DNA of 64,000 nucleotides from Diaphorobacter sp. HDW4B (GCF_011305535.1 NZ_CP049905.1:2573501-2637500), one strand, 5' to 3'; positions 1-8,551 are shown, counted from the stretch's first letter. The notes: generated from the sequence alone by a model not told the origin. Numbers and translations are program-made.

Positions 1-163
1 CAGCATGCACATGATCGTGCACGAGGCCGATCTGCCCTTCGAGCCCGAAGGCGGTGCATACGGTGGTCATGTGACCAACGATGGGCACAGCCACCACGGT
101 CATCACCATCAACATCATCACGCGCACGGTGAGCACGAACACGATCACCACCACGGGCATTGA
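1..163 (+). CDS. ureE: Urease accessory protein UreE, C-terminal end (partial)
   Basis: Only the last 53 codons are in the window (frame beginning at base 2, TGA at 161-163). The tail is extremely histidine-rich (HGHHHQHHHAHGEHEHDHHH), as in the nickel-binding C-terminal tail of UreE, the metallochaperone that delivers nickel during urease activation. The ureF start codon follows the stop directly, and ureG lies downstream, which fixes the identity. The N-terminal part is outside the window. Confidence 0.9.
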   Translation, partial: SMHMIVHEADLPFEPEGGAYGGHVTNDGHSHHGHHHQHHHAHGEHEHDHHHGH

Positions 164-883
164 GTGAGCGACATGTCGTCCAACGCCTGCGCCCCAACGC
201 TCTCCGCGCACAGCCTGCTGCAGCTCATGTGGCTGGCTTCGCCCGCGTTGCCGATTGGCGGCTTCTCCTATTCGGAAGGTCTGGAAGCCGCCATCGAAGC
301 GGGCCGCGTGCATGACGAAGCAAGCGCCGCGGATTGGCTGGTGCATCAACTGCACCTGACCCAATCACGCAGCGACATCGCCGTGATCGCGCAGGCCATT
401 CCTGCGTGGCGCGCTGGCGATGCCGTGCGCGTGCAGTCGCTCAACGACTGGGTGATCGAAACGCGCGAGACCAGCGAGCTGCGTCTGCAAAGCGAGCAGA
501 TGGGCCAGTCGCTGGTCGCGTGGCTGCGCAATCAGCATCCGGGCAACGAAGCGGTGGAGCAGTTGGCGCAGCTCTCCAACCGCACGCCGACTTATCCCAT
601 CGCGTTTGCATTGGCCGCCTCGCTCACGCAGGCACCGCTGCAGGACTGCCTGCTGTCCTATGCCTTCGGCTGGGCCGAAAACATGGTGCAAGCCGCCATC
701 AAAGCCGTGCCGCTCGGGCAGAGCGCAGGGCAACGCATTCTGGCGCGACTGGCGGGCGAAATCCCTGCCGCAGTGAATGCCGCCATGTTGCTGCCGGACA
801 ATGAACGGGTCGCGTTTTCGCCCATGCTGGCGATTCTTTCTGCAAGGCACGAGCACCAGTACTCGCGTATCTTTCGCAGTTGA
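164..883 (+). CDS. ureF: Urease accessory protein UreF
   Basis: This 239-residue all-helical protein carries the family pattern [20 protein letters not shown] near the N-terminus and [19 protein letters not shown] near residues 168-186. UreF acts in the cytoplasm with UreD and UreG as a GTPase-regulating scaffold for loading nickel and CO2 onto apo-urease. The GTG at 164 abuts the ureE stop (TGAGTG), implying translational coupling; ATG at 173 is the alternative start. Length is normal for the family. Confidence 0.95.
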   Translation: MSDMSSNACAPTLSAHSLLQLMWLASPALPIGGFSYSEGLEAAIEAGRVHDEASAADWLVHQLHLTQSRSDIAVIAQAIPAWRAGDAVRVQSLNDWVIETRETSELRLQSEQMGQSLVAWLRNQHPGNEAVEQLAQLSNRTPTYPIAFALAASLTQAPLQDCLLSYAFGWAENMVQAAIKAVPLGQSAGQRILARLAGEIPAAVNAAMLLPDNERVAFSPMLAILSARHEHQYSRIFRS

Positions 884-915
884 TCCGCAAGCCACCCGCA
901 GGAGCCCAACGCACC

Positions 916-1263
916 ATGAACAGCCTGAATAGCAGCACAAATTTTGCCCGCCTTCCCGAGCCACCGTACTACGCCGTCATCTTCAGTTCGCAACGCACGG
1001 ATGGCGATAAAGGCTACGCAGCCATGGCGGATCGCATGGCCGAACTGGCATCGCAGCAACCCGGTTATCTCGGGGCGGAAAGCGTGCGCGATGCCCAGGG
1101 CTTCGGCATCACCGTGTTGTACTGGCAAAGCGAGGAAGCCATTCGCCACTGGAAGCAGAACACCGAACACCAACTCGCGCGCGAGCAAGGTCGCACCGGT
1201 TGGTACGCGCATTTCGAACTGCGCATCGCCAAGGTCGAGCGCGCTTACGGCAAAGCGCCGTGA
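916..1263 (+). CDS. Antibiotic biosynthesis monooxygenase (ABM)-domain protein
   Basis: A small (115-residue) single-domain protein of the dimeric alpha/beta-barrel fold. The core ([20 protein letters not shown] ... [22 protein letters not shown] ... [10 protein letters not shown]) matches the ABM layout, in which an early strand, a helix and the W-x-x-x-E/H segment form the barrel. The ATG at 916 is preceded by GGAG and gives a normal family length; a TTG at 880 overlapping the ureF stop would add 12 residues. It sits inside the urease accessory operon between ureF and ureG, which is not a standard urease component. The substrate is unknown; some family members are haem- or quinol-modifying, others are uncharacterised. 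Confidence 0.75.
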   Translation: MNSLNSSTNFARLPEPPYYAVIFSSQRTDGDKGYAAMADRMAELASQQPGYLGAESVRDAQGFGITVLYWQSEEAIRHWKQNTEHQLAREQGRTGWYAHFELRIAKVERAYGKAP

Positions 1264-1301
1264 GTGATCTTCAAAACACATTTTTCCAGGTCGAGATTCA
1301 A

Positions 1302-1970
1302 ATGAGCCATAACGCCACCGCACTGCACCACATCTCCAACCGCACCAAGAAGCTGCCGCCCCTGCGCGTTGGCATTGGCGGCCCGGTCGGCTCCGGCAAG
1401 ACCACGCTGCTCGAAATGCTCTGCAAGGCCATGCGCGAGAAGTGGGACTTGATCGCCATCACCAACGACATCTACACCAAGGAAGACCAGCGCCTGCTCA
1501 CCATCAGCGGCGCGCTGCCTGCCGAGCGCATCATGGGCGTGGAAACGGGCGGCTGCCCGCACACGGCGATCCGCGAAGACGCGTCCATCAACCTCGAAGC
1601 CATCGACCGCATGCTGGGCGATTTTCCCAACGCCGACATCGTCTTCATCGAATCCGGCGGCGACAACCTGGCCGCGACTTTCAGCCCGGAACTCAGCGAC
1701 CTGACGATCTACGTGATCGACGTGGCAGCGGGCGAAAAGATCCCGCGCAAGGGCGGCCCCGGCATCACCAAGAGCGACCTCTTCGTCATCAACAAGACCG
1801 ACCTCGCGCCACATGTGGGCGCCAACCTCGACGTGATGAAGAGCGACACCGAACGCATGCGCAACACGGCCAAGGGCATGAAGCCGTTCGTGATGACGAA
1901 CCTGAAGACGCTGTCGGGTCTGGATGACGTGGTGGCCTTCATCGAAAAGCAGGGCCTGCTGACCGCGTGA
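1302..1970 (+). CDS. ureG: Urease accessory GTPase UreG
   Basis: A 222-residue SIMIBI-class GTPase. It has a P-loop ([15 protein letters not shown]), the [13 protein letters not shown] metal/switch segment containing the conserved CPH, ESGGDNL, and NKTDLAP as the guanine-specificity motif. UreG hydrolyses GTP to drive nickel insertion into urease with UreE, UreF and UreD. The ATG at 1302 gives [20 protein letters not shown], a typical Burkholderiales start; the open frame extends upstream but overlaps the ABM gene. It is the last gene of the urease cluster here. Confidence 0.97.
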   Translation: MSHNATALHHISNRTKKLPPLRVGIGGPVGSGKTTLLEMLCKAMREKWDLIAITNDIYTKEDQRLLTISGALPAERIMGVETGGCPHTAIREDASINLEAIDRMLGDFPNADIVFIESGGDNLAATFSPELSDLTIYVIDVAAGEKIPRKGGPGITKSDLFVINKTDLAPHVGANLDVMKSDTERMRNTAKGMKPFVMTNLKTLSGLDDVVAFIEKQGLLTA

Positions 1971-2062
1971 GCGTCTGGGTGGACTAGGGTTCGACGCAGT
2001 TTCGCTGCGCCGCCCGTTCAGTAGAATCGCGCCAAGTTACACCACCAACAAGCGCGGCTACA

Positions 2063-2815
2063 TTGGACAAGACATTCATCAAAGGGCTAGTGCTCCTCGA
2101 AGCCATGGCCCGCAATGACAAGGGCTCGGGCGTCAGCGAGCTCGCATCGCAGTTGCTGCTCAACAAGAGCAATGTGCACCGCCTGCTGCAGGCCCTCGTG
2201 CACCAGGGCTTCGCGCGCAAGAACGCCGACACCAACCGCTACGAGCTCACCATGAAGATGTGGGAGCTGGGCTCGCGCATCTCCTCCAAGCTCGACGTGC
2301 GCCTGGAATCGCTGCCCTTCATGAAGCAGCTCGCCGAAGAAACGCAGGAGACCGTGCACTTGTCGATCCTCGACGGCGCGGAAGTGCTCTACATCGAAAA
2401 GATCGACAGCCCACAACCCGTGCGCGCCTACACCACCGTCGGCGGCCGCGCCCCCGCGCAATGCGTGGCCACCGGCAAATCCATGCTGGCCTGGGCGGAT
2501 GAGGAAGTGCTTGCCATCGTGAAGAACCGCCTCAAGCCGCATACCGAAAAATCCATCGTGCGCTTCGGCGATCTGCGCAAGCAACTCGAAGACATCCGCA
2601 CCAAGGGCTACGCGATCAACACCGGCGAATGGCGCGAACAGGTCGTCGGCGCAGCCGCCCCGATCCGCGACGCTTCGGGCCAGGTGGTGGCGGCACTGGG
2701 GATTTCCGGGCCTGCGGAGCGCTTGAGCATCGAGGCGCTGGAGAAGAGTGGAAAGCGGCTGATCGAAGTGACGGAGATGGTGTCGCGGAGGTTGGGGTTC
2801 AGTCGGGGGTATTGA
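2063..2815 (+). CDS. IclR-family transcriptional regulator
   Basis: This 250-residue protein has an N-terminal winged helix (residues about 1-65, GVSELASQLLLNKSNVHRLLQAL as the helix-turn-helix region) and a C-terminal IclR effector domain (GRAPAQCVATGKSMLAW, YAINTGEWREQVVGAAAPI). The start is TTG (MDKTFIKGLVLLEAMA); there is no in-frame ATG near, and the sequence after it is the normal N-terminus of this family. IclR proteins usually control catabolic operons for aromatic or organic acids. It lies on the opposite strand from, and about 0.9 kb before the end of, the crotonase/CoA-transferase pair that has an IclR-like palindrome upstream, so it is a candidate regulator of it. Confidence 0.88.
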   Translation: MDKTFIKGLVLLEAMARNDKGSGVSELASQLLLNKSNVHRLLQALVHQGFARKNADTNRYELTMKMWELGSRISSKLDVRLESLPFMKQLAEETQETVHLSILDGAEVLYIEKIDSPQPVRAYTTVGGRAPAQCVATGKSMLAWADEEVLAIVKNRLKPHTEKSIVRFGDLRKQLEDIRTKGYAINTGEWREQVVGAAAPIRDASGQVVAALGISGPAERLSIEALEKSGKRLIEVTEMVSRRLGFSRGY

Positions 2816-2847
2816 CGATTCGCGACGAACGGCATTTAGGGGGTGTC

Positions 2848-3276
2848 ATGCATGCACTTGTCGAATTGGTGGCCCGGTGGAGGAATGAAGGTCTGGACTT
2901 GGCGGAACCTGTGTCGGCGGCGCAAGTGCAGGCAGTCTTTTCCAAACTGGGCGCTACCGCTACTCCTGATGTGCTTGCGATGTATGCCGCGATCGGCGGA
3001 ATGCACGAAATGGACAGGGAGCTTTGGTGTCTCTGGCCGTTGGAGTTGATCGAGCGGGAGAACGTGGATTCTTCGCCAGATGGCGTGCTGTTTGCCGACT
3101 ACATGATCAATTGTTGGTGCTATCGGTTGAAGAACAATGGAGATGGCACCAGCGCGGTATGGGTTGATCCTCCGGATGGCTCGTCATCTGTTCCAGTGGC
3201 CAGAACGTTGGCTGAATTTTTTGAGTTGTACAAGACCGATGCGACGCAACTGCTGGACCCTGCGGCTAGTCAGTGA
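2848..3276 (+). CDS. SMI1/KNR4 (SUKH-superfamily) protein
   Basis: This 142-residue protein begins at ATG 2848 (MHALVELVARW). The layout LGATATPDVLAMYAAIGGM, then GVLFADYMINCWCYRL, then AVWVDP and ARTLAEFFELY is that of the SMI1/KNR4 fold. Bacterial members of this superfamily are frequently immunity proteins against polymorphic or contact-dependent toxins, but many are orphan. No toxin gene is seen next to it. Base composition is a little lower in GC than the flanking metabolic genes, compatible with acquisition. The next gene starts 14 bases downstream and is probably co-transcribed. Confidence 0.65.
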   Translation: MHALVELVARWRNEGLDLAEPVSAAQVQAVFSKLGATATPDVLAMYAAIGGMHEMDRELWCLWPLELIERENVDSSPDGVLFADYMINCWCYRLKNNGDGTSAVWVDPPDGSSSVPVARTLAEFFELYKTDATQLLDPAASQ

Positions 3277-3290
3277 TCGAAAGGGGAGCG

Positions 3291-3710
3291 ATGATCTTTT
3301 TGGCAATCACCCCGAAGGGGCTTGAGGATGCACTGAGCATCGCGCGGAAATCCGGAGCGCAAGTCTGGTGTGGCGCTGATGCAATTTCGGAGGACAAGTA
3401 CCGCGAGACGACAGGCGGTCATCTTTCGCGATTCAACTACGAGCTCGGGGTAAGAGACCGCGAAGTCATCGAGGGTGCAGTAGACACAATCAGCGGGCAC
3501 CATCCTGACGAGACGGTGTGGGTGGAGGCGGTGTCGCCAGATACTGACGCAATCGATGCGAGGGCGTCGGAGTCGAGCAGTCCTGAAATGAAAAAGTCTG
3601 AGCACCTCGATCTGTCTGCCAGCGCTGCTCAGAGGCTGGCACAGTTGGGCGGTAGTGACCCGGACGGTGGCGAAATCCCTCGTCGCGGAAGCCACTCAGA
3701 AGAAGGATGA
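3291..3710 (+). CDS. Hypothetical protein with antitoxin-like C-terminal tail
   Basis: A 139-residue protein with the start at ATG 3291 just after AGGGGAG. I do not recognise the N-terminal 80 residues (MIFLAITPKGLEDALSIARK ... DETVWVEAVSPD), which look like a small alpha/beta domain. The last 35 residues (SASAAQRLAQLGGSDPD, then IPRRG) resemble the C-terminal tail of VapB-type antitoxins, which occludes the toxin. No PIN toxin follows. It may be a fusion left by recombination or a coincidence. It is paired with the SMI1/KNR4 gene upstream. Confidence 0.5.
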   Translation: MIFLAITPKGLEDALSIARKSGAQVWCGADAISEDKYRETTGGHLSRFNYELGVRDREVIEGAVDTISGHHPDETVWVEAVSPDTDAIDARASESSSPEMKKSEHLDLSASAAQRLAQLGGSDPDGGEIPRRGSHSEEG

Positions 3711-3750
3711 GTCAGGCACCTGTCCTGCAATCGTGGATCGGGACGAGAAC

Positions 3751-4503
3751 TCAGCGGCTCTCACCCCGATACACCCGAATCCTTTCCTTCAATCCCGGCG
3801 CAGAAGCCGATGCCACCAGCGCCGCCATGTCCCCGTCGCGATGCGCAGTGTCTCGCGTCAGGTCACGCAGAAACTGACGGCTTGCTGCGGGCAAAGACAA
3901 GGTGCTTGCGCTCACTTGTTCGATCAGCGCAGGCCATTCTTCCTGCATCTTCGTGCCTTGCAAAAAGCCGATGCGTTGCGCGTGTTCGTCGTTGAACGTG
4001 GCAGTGGTTTCGAGCAACGAATAAGCATTGCTCTCGCCTACTAGACCTGCAAGGCGGCGTGTGCCCAAAGCCAGGCCGAATTTCAAACCGGGCATGCGAA
4101 ATTTGCTTTGTGGGGCGCACCAGCGATGACGGCACGCTGCAAACAGATCGACACCCGCGCCAAAGTTGTTGCCGTGCGCGAGTGCGAGCGTGGCGAAGGG
4201 GCCGTAGGCGATCTCTTGCAGCAGGGTTTCGATGCGCACAAAACGCAGCAGCAAGTCGCCTTCGCTTTGCTCTTCAAAGCCGGTGAAATCGAATCCGGCG
4301 GAGAAATTCGCGCCCGCGCCTTGCAGCACCAGCAGCGGTGCCTGCGCGGCTTTGGCGTCCTGTACTGCGGCGAGCAGTGCTTCGATCAGATCGGACGAGA
4401 GCGCGTTGCGCTTTTCCGGGCGATTGAGCGTGAGCGTCCAGTGCGTGGGCTGCTTGTCGATGAGCAGCACGGGGGGGGTTGTCGAGGACGGATCGCAGCT
4501 CAT
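3751..4503 (-). CDS. Enoyl-CoA hydratase/isomerase (crotonase) family protein
   Basis: This 250-residue crotonase-fold protein has the CoA-binding/oxyanion segments RPEKRNALSSDLIEAL, GANFSAGFDFTGFE and HGNNFGAGVDLFAACRHRW. The usual catalytic glutamates of hydratases are not apparent in the segment MPGLKFGLALGTRRLAGLVG, so it may be an isomerase, thioesterase-like or otherwise altered member rather than a classical hydratase. It overlaps the upstream CoA-transferase gene by four bases (ATGA), so the two are translationally coupled and probably act on the same acyl-CoA. Confidence 0.85.
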   Translation of the reverse strand: MSCDPSSTTPPVLLIDKQPTHWTLTLNRPEKRNALSSDLIEALLAAVQDAKAAQAPLLVLQGAGANFSAGFDFTGFEEQSEGDLLLRFVRIETLLQEIAYGPFATLALAHGNNFGAGVDLFAACRHRWCAPQSKFRMPGLKFGLALGTRRLAGLVGESNAYSLLETTATFNDEHAQRIGFLQGTKMQEEWPALIEQVSASTLSLPAASRQFLRDLTRDTAHRDGDMAALVASASAPGLKERIRVYRGESR

Positions 4504-5666
4504 TTCGCAGCCACCTTGTCGCCCGCCAGAAGCTCGTCGTTGTGCTCCCCGAGAGCGGGCGGATTCATGCGCACGGGCTGGCCCTGGCCGTTGATCTTGA
4601 TGGGCGAGACAAAGGTTTGCGTGACGTTGTCGCCCGGCAGGGTGATGTCCTGCACCCAGTCCATGTGCTCGACCTGCGGGTCCTTGAGCACCTGTGAATA
4701 CGTGTTGATCGGCGCGCTGGGCACACCGACCTTGGCGAATTCCGCGAGCCAGTGCGCGGCGTCCTTTTGCAGAAACTTCACTTCGAGCAGATCGCGCAGT
4801 GCCACCTGATTCCTGGCGCGCGTGGTGGGCGAGGTGAAGCGCTCATCGTTCAGCAGCTCGGGCATGCCGACGACTTCGGTCACCGAGCGCCACAGCGCGT
4901 TGTTGCCTGCGGCCATGGCGAAGTAGCCATCGCTGCAGCGGAAGGCCTGATAAGGCGCGTTGCGCGGATGCGCGGAGCCGAGCTTGCCGGGGTCACGGCC
5001 GCTGCCGAAATATTCCGAGGTCTGCAATGCCGCGATGGCGAGCGATGTGCCGAGCATGGGCACGTCGATGTGCGCGCCTTCGCCGGTCTGCTGCACATGA
5101 CGCAGCGACGCGGCGACGGAGTACGCGGCGTACAGGCCCGCGGCAAAGTCGCTCAGCGGCACGCCGCATTTGACGGGCGCGCCGCCGTTCTCGCCGGTCA
5201 CGCTCATGATGCCGCTCATCGCCTGAATCGTGAGGTCAAACCCGCCTTCGCTCGCGCGCGGGCCGGTCTGGCCGTAAGCGGAAATCGAGCAGTACAGCAG
5301 GCGCGGGTTCGCGGCTTTCAGCGATTCGTAGTCAAGGCCCAGTCGCTTCATCACGCCGGGTCGGTTGTTCTCGATGAGCACATCGGCGGTCTTCACCAGT
5401 TCGCGCAACTTGACCAGATCGTCGGGCGATTTGAGATCCAACGTGACCGAGCGCTTGTTGCGGTTGAGCGAGGCAAAGTTCTCGCTGAACCCATCGGTGA
5501 TCGGCGGCCAGGTGCGCAGCGTGTCGCCGCCCGTGGGGTTCTCGATCTTGATGAGATCCGCCCCCATGTCAGCCAGCAACAGCCCGCAGAACGGCCCGGC
5601 CGCGACATTGCACAGTTCGAGCACGCGCACGCCCTGCAGGGGAAGAATGGTGTTCTTGGGGTCCAT
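4500..5666 (-). CDS. CaiB/BaiF family (class III) CoA-transferase
   Basis: A 388-residue class III CoA-transferase. It begins PLQGVRVLELCNVAAGPFCG and has LLADMGADLIKIENPTGGD and NRNKRSVTLDLK; the catalytic aspartate is in the segment GGFDLTIQAMSGIMS. These enzymes transfer CoA between carboxylic acids via an acyl-aspartyl intermediate. It is the first gene of a two-gene operon with the crotonase. A perfect 7+7 palindrome (TGTTCCA/TGGAACA) sits 37-55 bases upstream of its start, at its promoter. The substrate is not evident. Members in Variovorax act on 3-sulfinopropionate, which would fit the thiol dioxygenase gene nearby, but this is inference. Confidence 0.9.
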   Translation of the reverse strand: MDPKNTILPLQGVRVLELCNVAAGPFCGLLLADMGADLIKIENPTGGDTLRTWPPITDGFSENFASLNRNKRSVTLDLKSPDDLVKLRELVKTADVLIENNRPGVMKRLGLDYESLKAANPRLLYCSISAYGQTGPRASEGGFDLTIQAMSGIMSVTGENGGAPVKCGVPLSDFAAGLYAAYSVAASLRHVQQTGEGAHIDVPMLGTSLAIAALQTSEYFGSGRDPGKLGSAHPRNAPYQAFRCSDGYFAMAAGNNALWRSVTEVVGMPELLNDERFTSPTTRARNQVALRDLLEVKFLQKDAAHWLAEFAKVGVPSAPINTYSQVLKDPQVEHMDWVQDITLPGDNVTQTFVSPIKINGQGQPVRMNPPALGEHNDELLAGDKVAAK

Positions 5667-5702
5667 GGGATGAGGTCTCCGGTCAGTACGCTGAAATTTT
5701 AA

Positions 5703-5721
5703 TGTTCCAAAATATGGAACA
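5703..5721. promoter_or_regulatory. Palindromic operator upstream of the CoA-transferase
   Basis: TGTTCCA-AAATA-TGGAACA is a perfect palindrome with 7-base arms and a 5-base spacer, the geometry expected for an IclR-type dimer site. It overlaps the probable promoter of the leftward CoA-transferase gene, with an AT-rich possible -10 just downstream on the minus strand. A near-copy occurs at 6061-6079. Confidence 0.65.
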
Positions 5722-5931
5722 GTGTTTCTGGAATTCGATGCTGCAAATTCTAGTCAGGTTCGAGGCTCGGTCAACCCGAAAGGCTTTCAGTCATGGATGC
5801 AATGTCGGGCGGCGAGCCAATGGCGCAATGGCCTGAAATGCCTTGAATCCAGCGGTATTGCAGCATTTCACGGCATCACTTTTACCCGATCTGCATATCT
5901 GGTTTGCGCATGAGCATGCTCGGAATCCGCA

Positions 5932-5961
5932 TTGACATGGCATTTTCGCCGCGCCTATAGT
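5932..5961 (+). promoter_or_regulatory. Sigma-70 promoter
   Basis: A -35 of TTGACA (5932-5937) and a -10 of TATAGT (5956-5961) are separated by 18 bases, close to consensus. The start of transcription would fall near 5968. The next downstream signal is a terminator hairpin at 6018-6042, so the product is either a short RNA or an attenuated leader of the dioxygenase gene at 6153. Confidence 0.55.
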
Positions 5962-5967
5962 GCTTGC

Positions 5968-6042
5968 ATCCCATTTTGAAAACGGGCACCTCAGGTTGGC
6001 TTGGACGCAGAGAGAAGACCGAGTACGACTCGGTTTCTTTTT
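5968..6042 (+). ncRNA. Candidate small RNA or attenuated leader
   Basis: A strong sigma-70 promoter at 5932-5961 is followed about 75 bases later by a hairpin ACCGAG-TACGA-CTCGGT (6018-6034) and a T-rich run (TTTCTTTTT). That is the outline of a short terminated transcript of about 75 nt. Alternatively it is a leader whose terminator is read through into the dioxygenase gene. I do not recognise an RNA family. The stretch 5722-5931 before it holds nothing else I can identify. Confidence 0.35.
6018..6042 (+). terminator. Rho-independent terminator in the 5931-6153 leader
   Basis: The stem ACCGAG/CTCGGT has a 5-base loop (TACGA) and is followed by a T-rich tract ending near 6042. It lies between a sigma-70 promoter and the dioxygenase gene. 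Confidence 0.55.
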
Positions 6043-6060
6043 GGCCTGAGCAGAAAACAA

Positions 6061-6079
6061 TGTTCCAAAATATGGAAAT
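6061..6079. promoter_or_regulatory. Second copy of the palindromic operator
   Basis: TGTTCCA-AAATA-TGGAAAT matches the 5703-5721 operator at 17 of 19 positions, including the whole left arm and the spacer. It lies 74 bases upstream of the dioxygenase start, so one regulator probably controls both this gene and the divergent CoA-transferase operon. Confidence 0.6.
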
Positions 6080-6152
6080 TTGATTTTCAGCCTGTCGCAT
6101 CCGACGCGAACCAATCTGACTTGGGACCGCCCTCAACACAACAACAAAGCTT

Positions 6153-6704
6153 ATGCACAAGCGTTTGGAAGATTTCGTCACTGCGATGACACAACTGGTG
6201 GGTGACGCACCCAAGGACGAGCCGCGCATCCTGAAAGAAGGCTCGCGCCTGCTGGGTGATCTGGTGCGTCATGACGACTGGCTCGAAGACCAGCATGCCG
6301 TGCCGCATGCGCAGTTCTATCAGCAATACCTGCTCTACCGCGCGCCGGACGATGCATTCTCTGTCGTGAGCTTTGTGTGGGGACCGGGTCAGAAGACGCC
6401 GATTCACGACCACACGGTGTGGGGGCTGATCGGCATGCTGCGCAATGCGGAAGTGTCGCAGTCGTTCGACCGTGACGAGAACACCGGCACGCTGACCGCT
6501 ACCGAGCAGGTGCGGCTGGAGCCGGGATCGGTCGAGGCAGTGTCGCCGACCATCGGCGATGTGCATCAGGTGATCAATGCCTTTGATGACCGCGTGTCCA
6601 TCAGCATCCATGTCTATGGCGCGGACATCGGCAAGGTGCGCCGCCATGTGTTCGATCCCGCGACGGGTGCGGCCAAGGAGTTTGTTTCGGGCTACGCCAA
6701 CTAG
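6153..6704 (+). CDS. Cysteine dioxygenase-family (thiol dioxygenase) cupin protein
   Basis: A 183-residue cupin. The first metal-binding motif is TPIHDHTVWGLIGML (His-x-His), with a second histidine in GDVHQVINAF and in SISIHVYGADIG. This is the bacterial cysteine dioxygenase / 3-mercaptopropionate dioxygenase family: mononuclear iron enzymes that add O2 to a thiol to give a sulfinate. The sequence does not tell which thiol is used. It is divergent from the CoA-transferase operon and shares its operator; if the substrate were 3-mercaptopropionate, the CoA-transferase could activate the resulting 3-sulfinopropionate. Confidence 0.85.
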   Translation: MHKRLEDFVTAMTQLVGDAPKDEPRILKEGSRLLGDLVRHDDWLEDQHAVPHAQFYQQYLLYRAPDDAFSVVSFVWGPGQKTPIHDHTVWGLIGMLRNAEVSQSFDRDENTGTLTATEQVRLEPGSVEAVSPTIGDVHQVINAFDDRVSISIHVYGADIGKVRRHVFDPATGAAKEFVSGYAN

Positions 6705-6927
6705 CGCGCAGCCCAGACATCGAGGTGGCTTTGTCGCCTCATGTACCCATATTCAAGGAAAGTGGTTTTCCCGATCCCCCAAGGGTGTGACCGCGCCATC
6801 GTGGACAGGCTGACAGCGGCGTGCAGAACGGTCATTGAAGACAACAGGATCTTGATGGACAAGTGAGTGAGCCTCATGCCTCATCATGAGCGGGTATTGA
6901 AGAGTGAAAAGAAGTTGGAATTGCGAT

Positions 6928-8535
6928 ATGGATAAGGTCACGACAACAGGCAATCACGACAACAAAAACGGCGCGGATGTGCTGGTGGATACGCTGCTGG
7001 CCAATCAGGTCGATGTGTGCTTTGCCAACCCAGGAACGTCGGAGATGCACTTCGTCGCCGCACTCGACCGCAAGCCGCAGATGCGCTGCGTGCTGGGGCT
7101 TTTCGAAGGCGTGGTGACCGGCGCGGCCGATGGCTATGCGCGCATGGCGGACAAGCCCGCATGCACGCTGCTGCATACCGGTCCGGGCCTTGCCAATGCA
7201 CTGGCCAACATGCACAACGCGCGCCGAGCCAACACGCCCATGGTGAACATCGTGGGTGACCATGCGAGCTACCACCTGCACCACGACGCGCCGCTCACCA
7301 GCGACATCGAATCGCTGGCACGTCCCATGTCCAAATGGGTGGGCCGCGTGCGCAACGCGAGCGAGGTTGCGCAGCAGGCTGCGGAGGCGATCCACGCATC
7401 GACCACGCTTGGTGGCGGAGTGACCACGCTGATCCTGCCTGCCGATGCGGCATGGTCCGAGACTTCGGTAGCGCCCGTGATCGCACAGCCGCCACAGACC
7501 TTGGCGCTGGATGACCATGTGCTGCGCCGCAGTGTGGCGGCGCTGCAGTCGAAGGCCGATGGTAAGACGCTGTTGCTGCTCTCCGGTCGTGCGCTGCGTG
7601 AAGATGCGCTCGCCATCGCGCAAAGCATTGCCGAGCGCACGGGTGCGCATCTGCTCGCGCAGCAATCAAACGCGCGCACGCAACGTGGTCAGGGGCGTGT
7701 GGCGATCGAGCGCGTGCCCTACAACGTGGACGCGGCGCTCAAGCTGCTCGCACCCTACAAGCGCGTGATTCTCATCGGTGCCAAGGCTCCTGTGGCCTTC
7801 TTCGCCTATCCCGGCAAACCGGGCTCCATGCTGCCTGCGGATGCGGACGTCATCCATCTGAGTCCATTGGGTGGCGATGCGCTCGCCGCGCTACAGCAAC
7901 TGGCCAGCGCGACCGGTGCCAGCGGCAAGCCGCAATCGCTGCAGGCCCTGCCCAGCATGCCCGCGCCGGACAAGCTGAACTGGAGCACGGGCACGCCCAT
8001 CAATGCGCTCACCTTCGCTCAGGCCATGGCCGAGCTGATTCCCGACAACGCCATCGTGTGCGACGAGTCGGTCAGTTCCGGGCGCGATTTTTTCCGCTAC
8101 ACCATGCAGGCCGCGCCGCACGACTATCTGCAGATCACCGGCGGTGCCATCGGCAACGGCATTCCGCTGGCCACCGGCGCGGCCATTGCCTGCCCCGACC
8201 GCAAGGTCGTTCTCATGCAGGCCGACGGCAGCGCGATGTACACCGTGCAAGGCCTGTGGACGCAGGCGCGCGAGAAACTCGATGTGCTCAACATCATCAT
8301 CGCCAATCGCAAATACGCCATCCTGCGCGGCGAGTTCACGAGCGTGGGCGCAGGCGAGCCGGGCCACAACGCCAACCAGATGCTCAACCTCGACAACCCG
8401 AACATCGACTGGGTCCACATGGCCAACGCCTCGGGCATGGAGGCCGTGCGCGTATCCAACATCGCCGCGTTCGGCGATGCGGTGCGCGCGGCGCTCAAGC
8501 GCAAGGGGCCGTTTTTGATTGAGGCGGTATTTTGA
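6928..8535 (+). CDS. ThDP-dependent enzyme, acetolactate synthase large-subunit-like
   Basis: This 535-residue protein has the three-domain layout of the acetolactate synthase/benzoylformate decarboxylase family. The N-terminal pyrimidine-binding domain carries FEGVVTGAADGYARM with the cofactor-activating glutamate, and a central domain follows. The C-terminal ThDP domain has ADGSAMYTVQGLW and IIANRKYAIL, a variant of the usual GDG...NN motif. ATG 6928 is preferred to a GTG at 6904. No small regulatory subunit is adjacent, so a biosynthetic acetolactate synthase role is unlikely. A decarboxylase or lyase role in the neighbouring acyl-CoA catabolism is more plausible, but the substrate is unknown. 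Confidence 0.8.
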   Translation: MDKVTTTGNHDNKNGADVLVDTLLANQVDVCFANPGTSEMHFVAALDRKPQMRCVLGLFEGVVTGAADGYARMADKPACTLLHTGPGLANALANMHNARRANTPMVNIVGDHASYHLHHDAPLTSDIESLARPMSKWVGRVRNASEVAQQAAEAIHASTTLGGGVTTLILPADAAWSETSVAPVIAQPPQTLALDDHVLRRSVAALQSKADGKTLLLLSGRALREDALAIAQSIAERTGAHLLAQQSNARTQRGQGRVAIERVPYNVDAALKLLAPYKRVILIGAKAPVAFFAYPGKPGSMLPADADVIHLSPLGGDALAALQQLASATGASGKPQSLQALPSMPAPDKLNWSTGTPINALTFAQAMAELIPDNAIVCDESVSSGRDFFRYTMQAAPHDYLQITGGAIGNGIPLATGAAIACPDRKVVLMQADGSAMYTVQGLWTQAREKLDVLNIIIANRKYAILRGEFTSVGAGEPGHNANQMLNLDNPNIDWVHMANASGMEAVRVSNIAAFGDAVRAALKRKGPFLIEAVF

Positions 8536-8551
8536 ATCGGCTGAAATCGGT

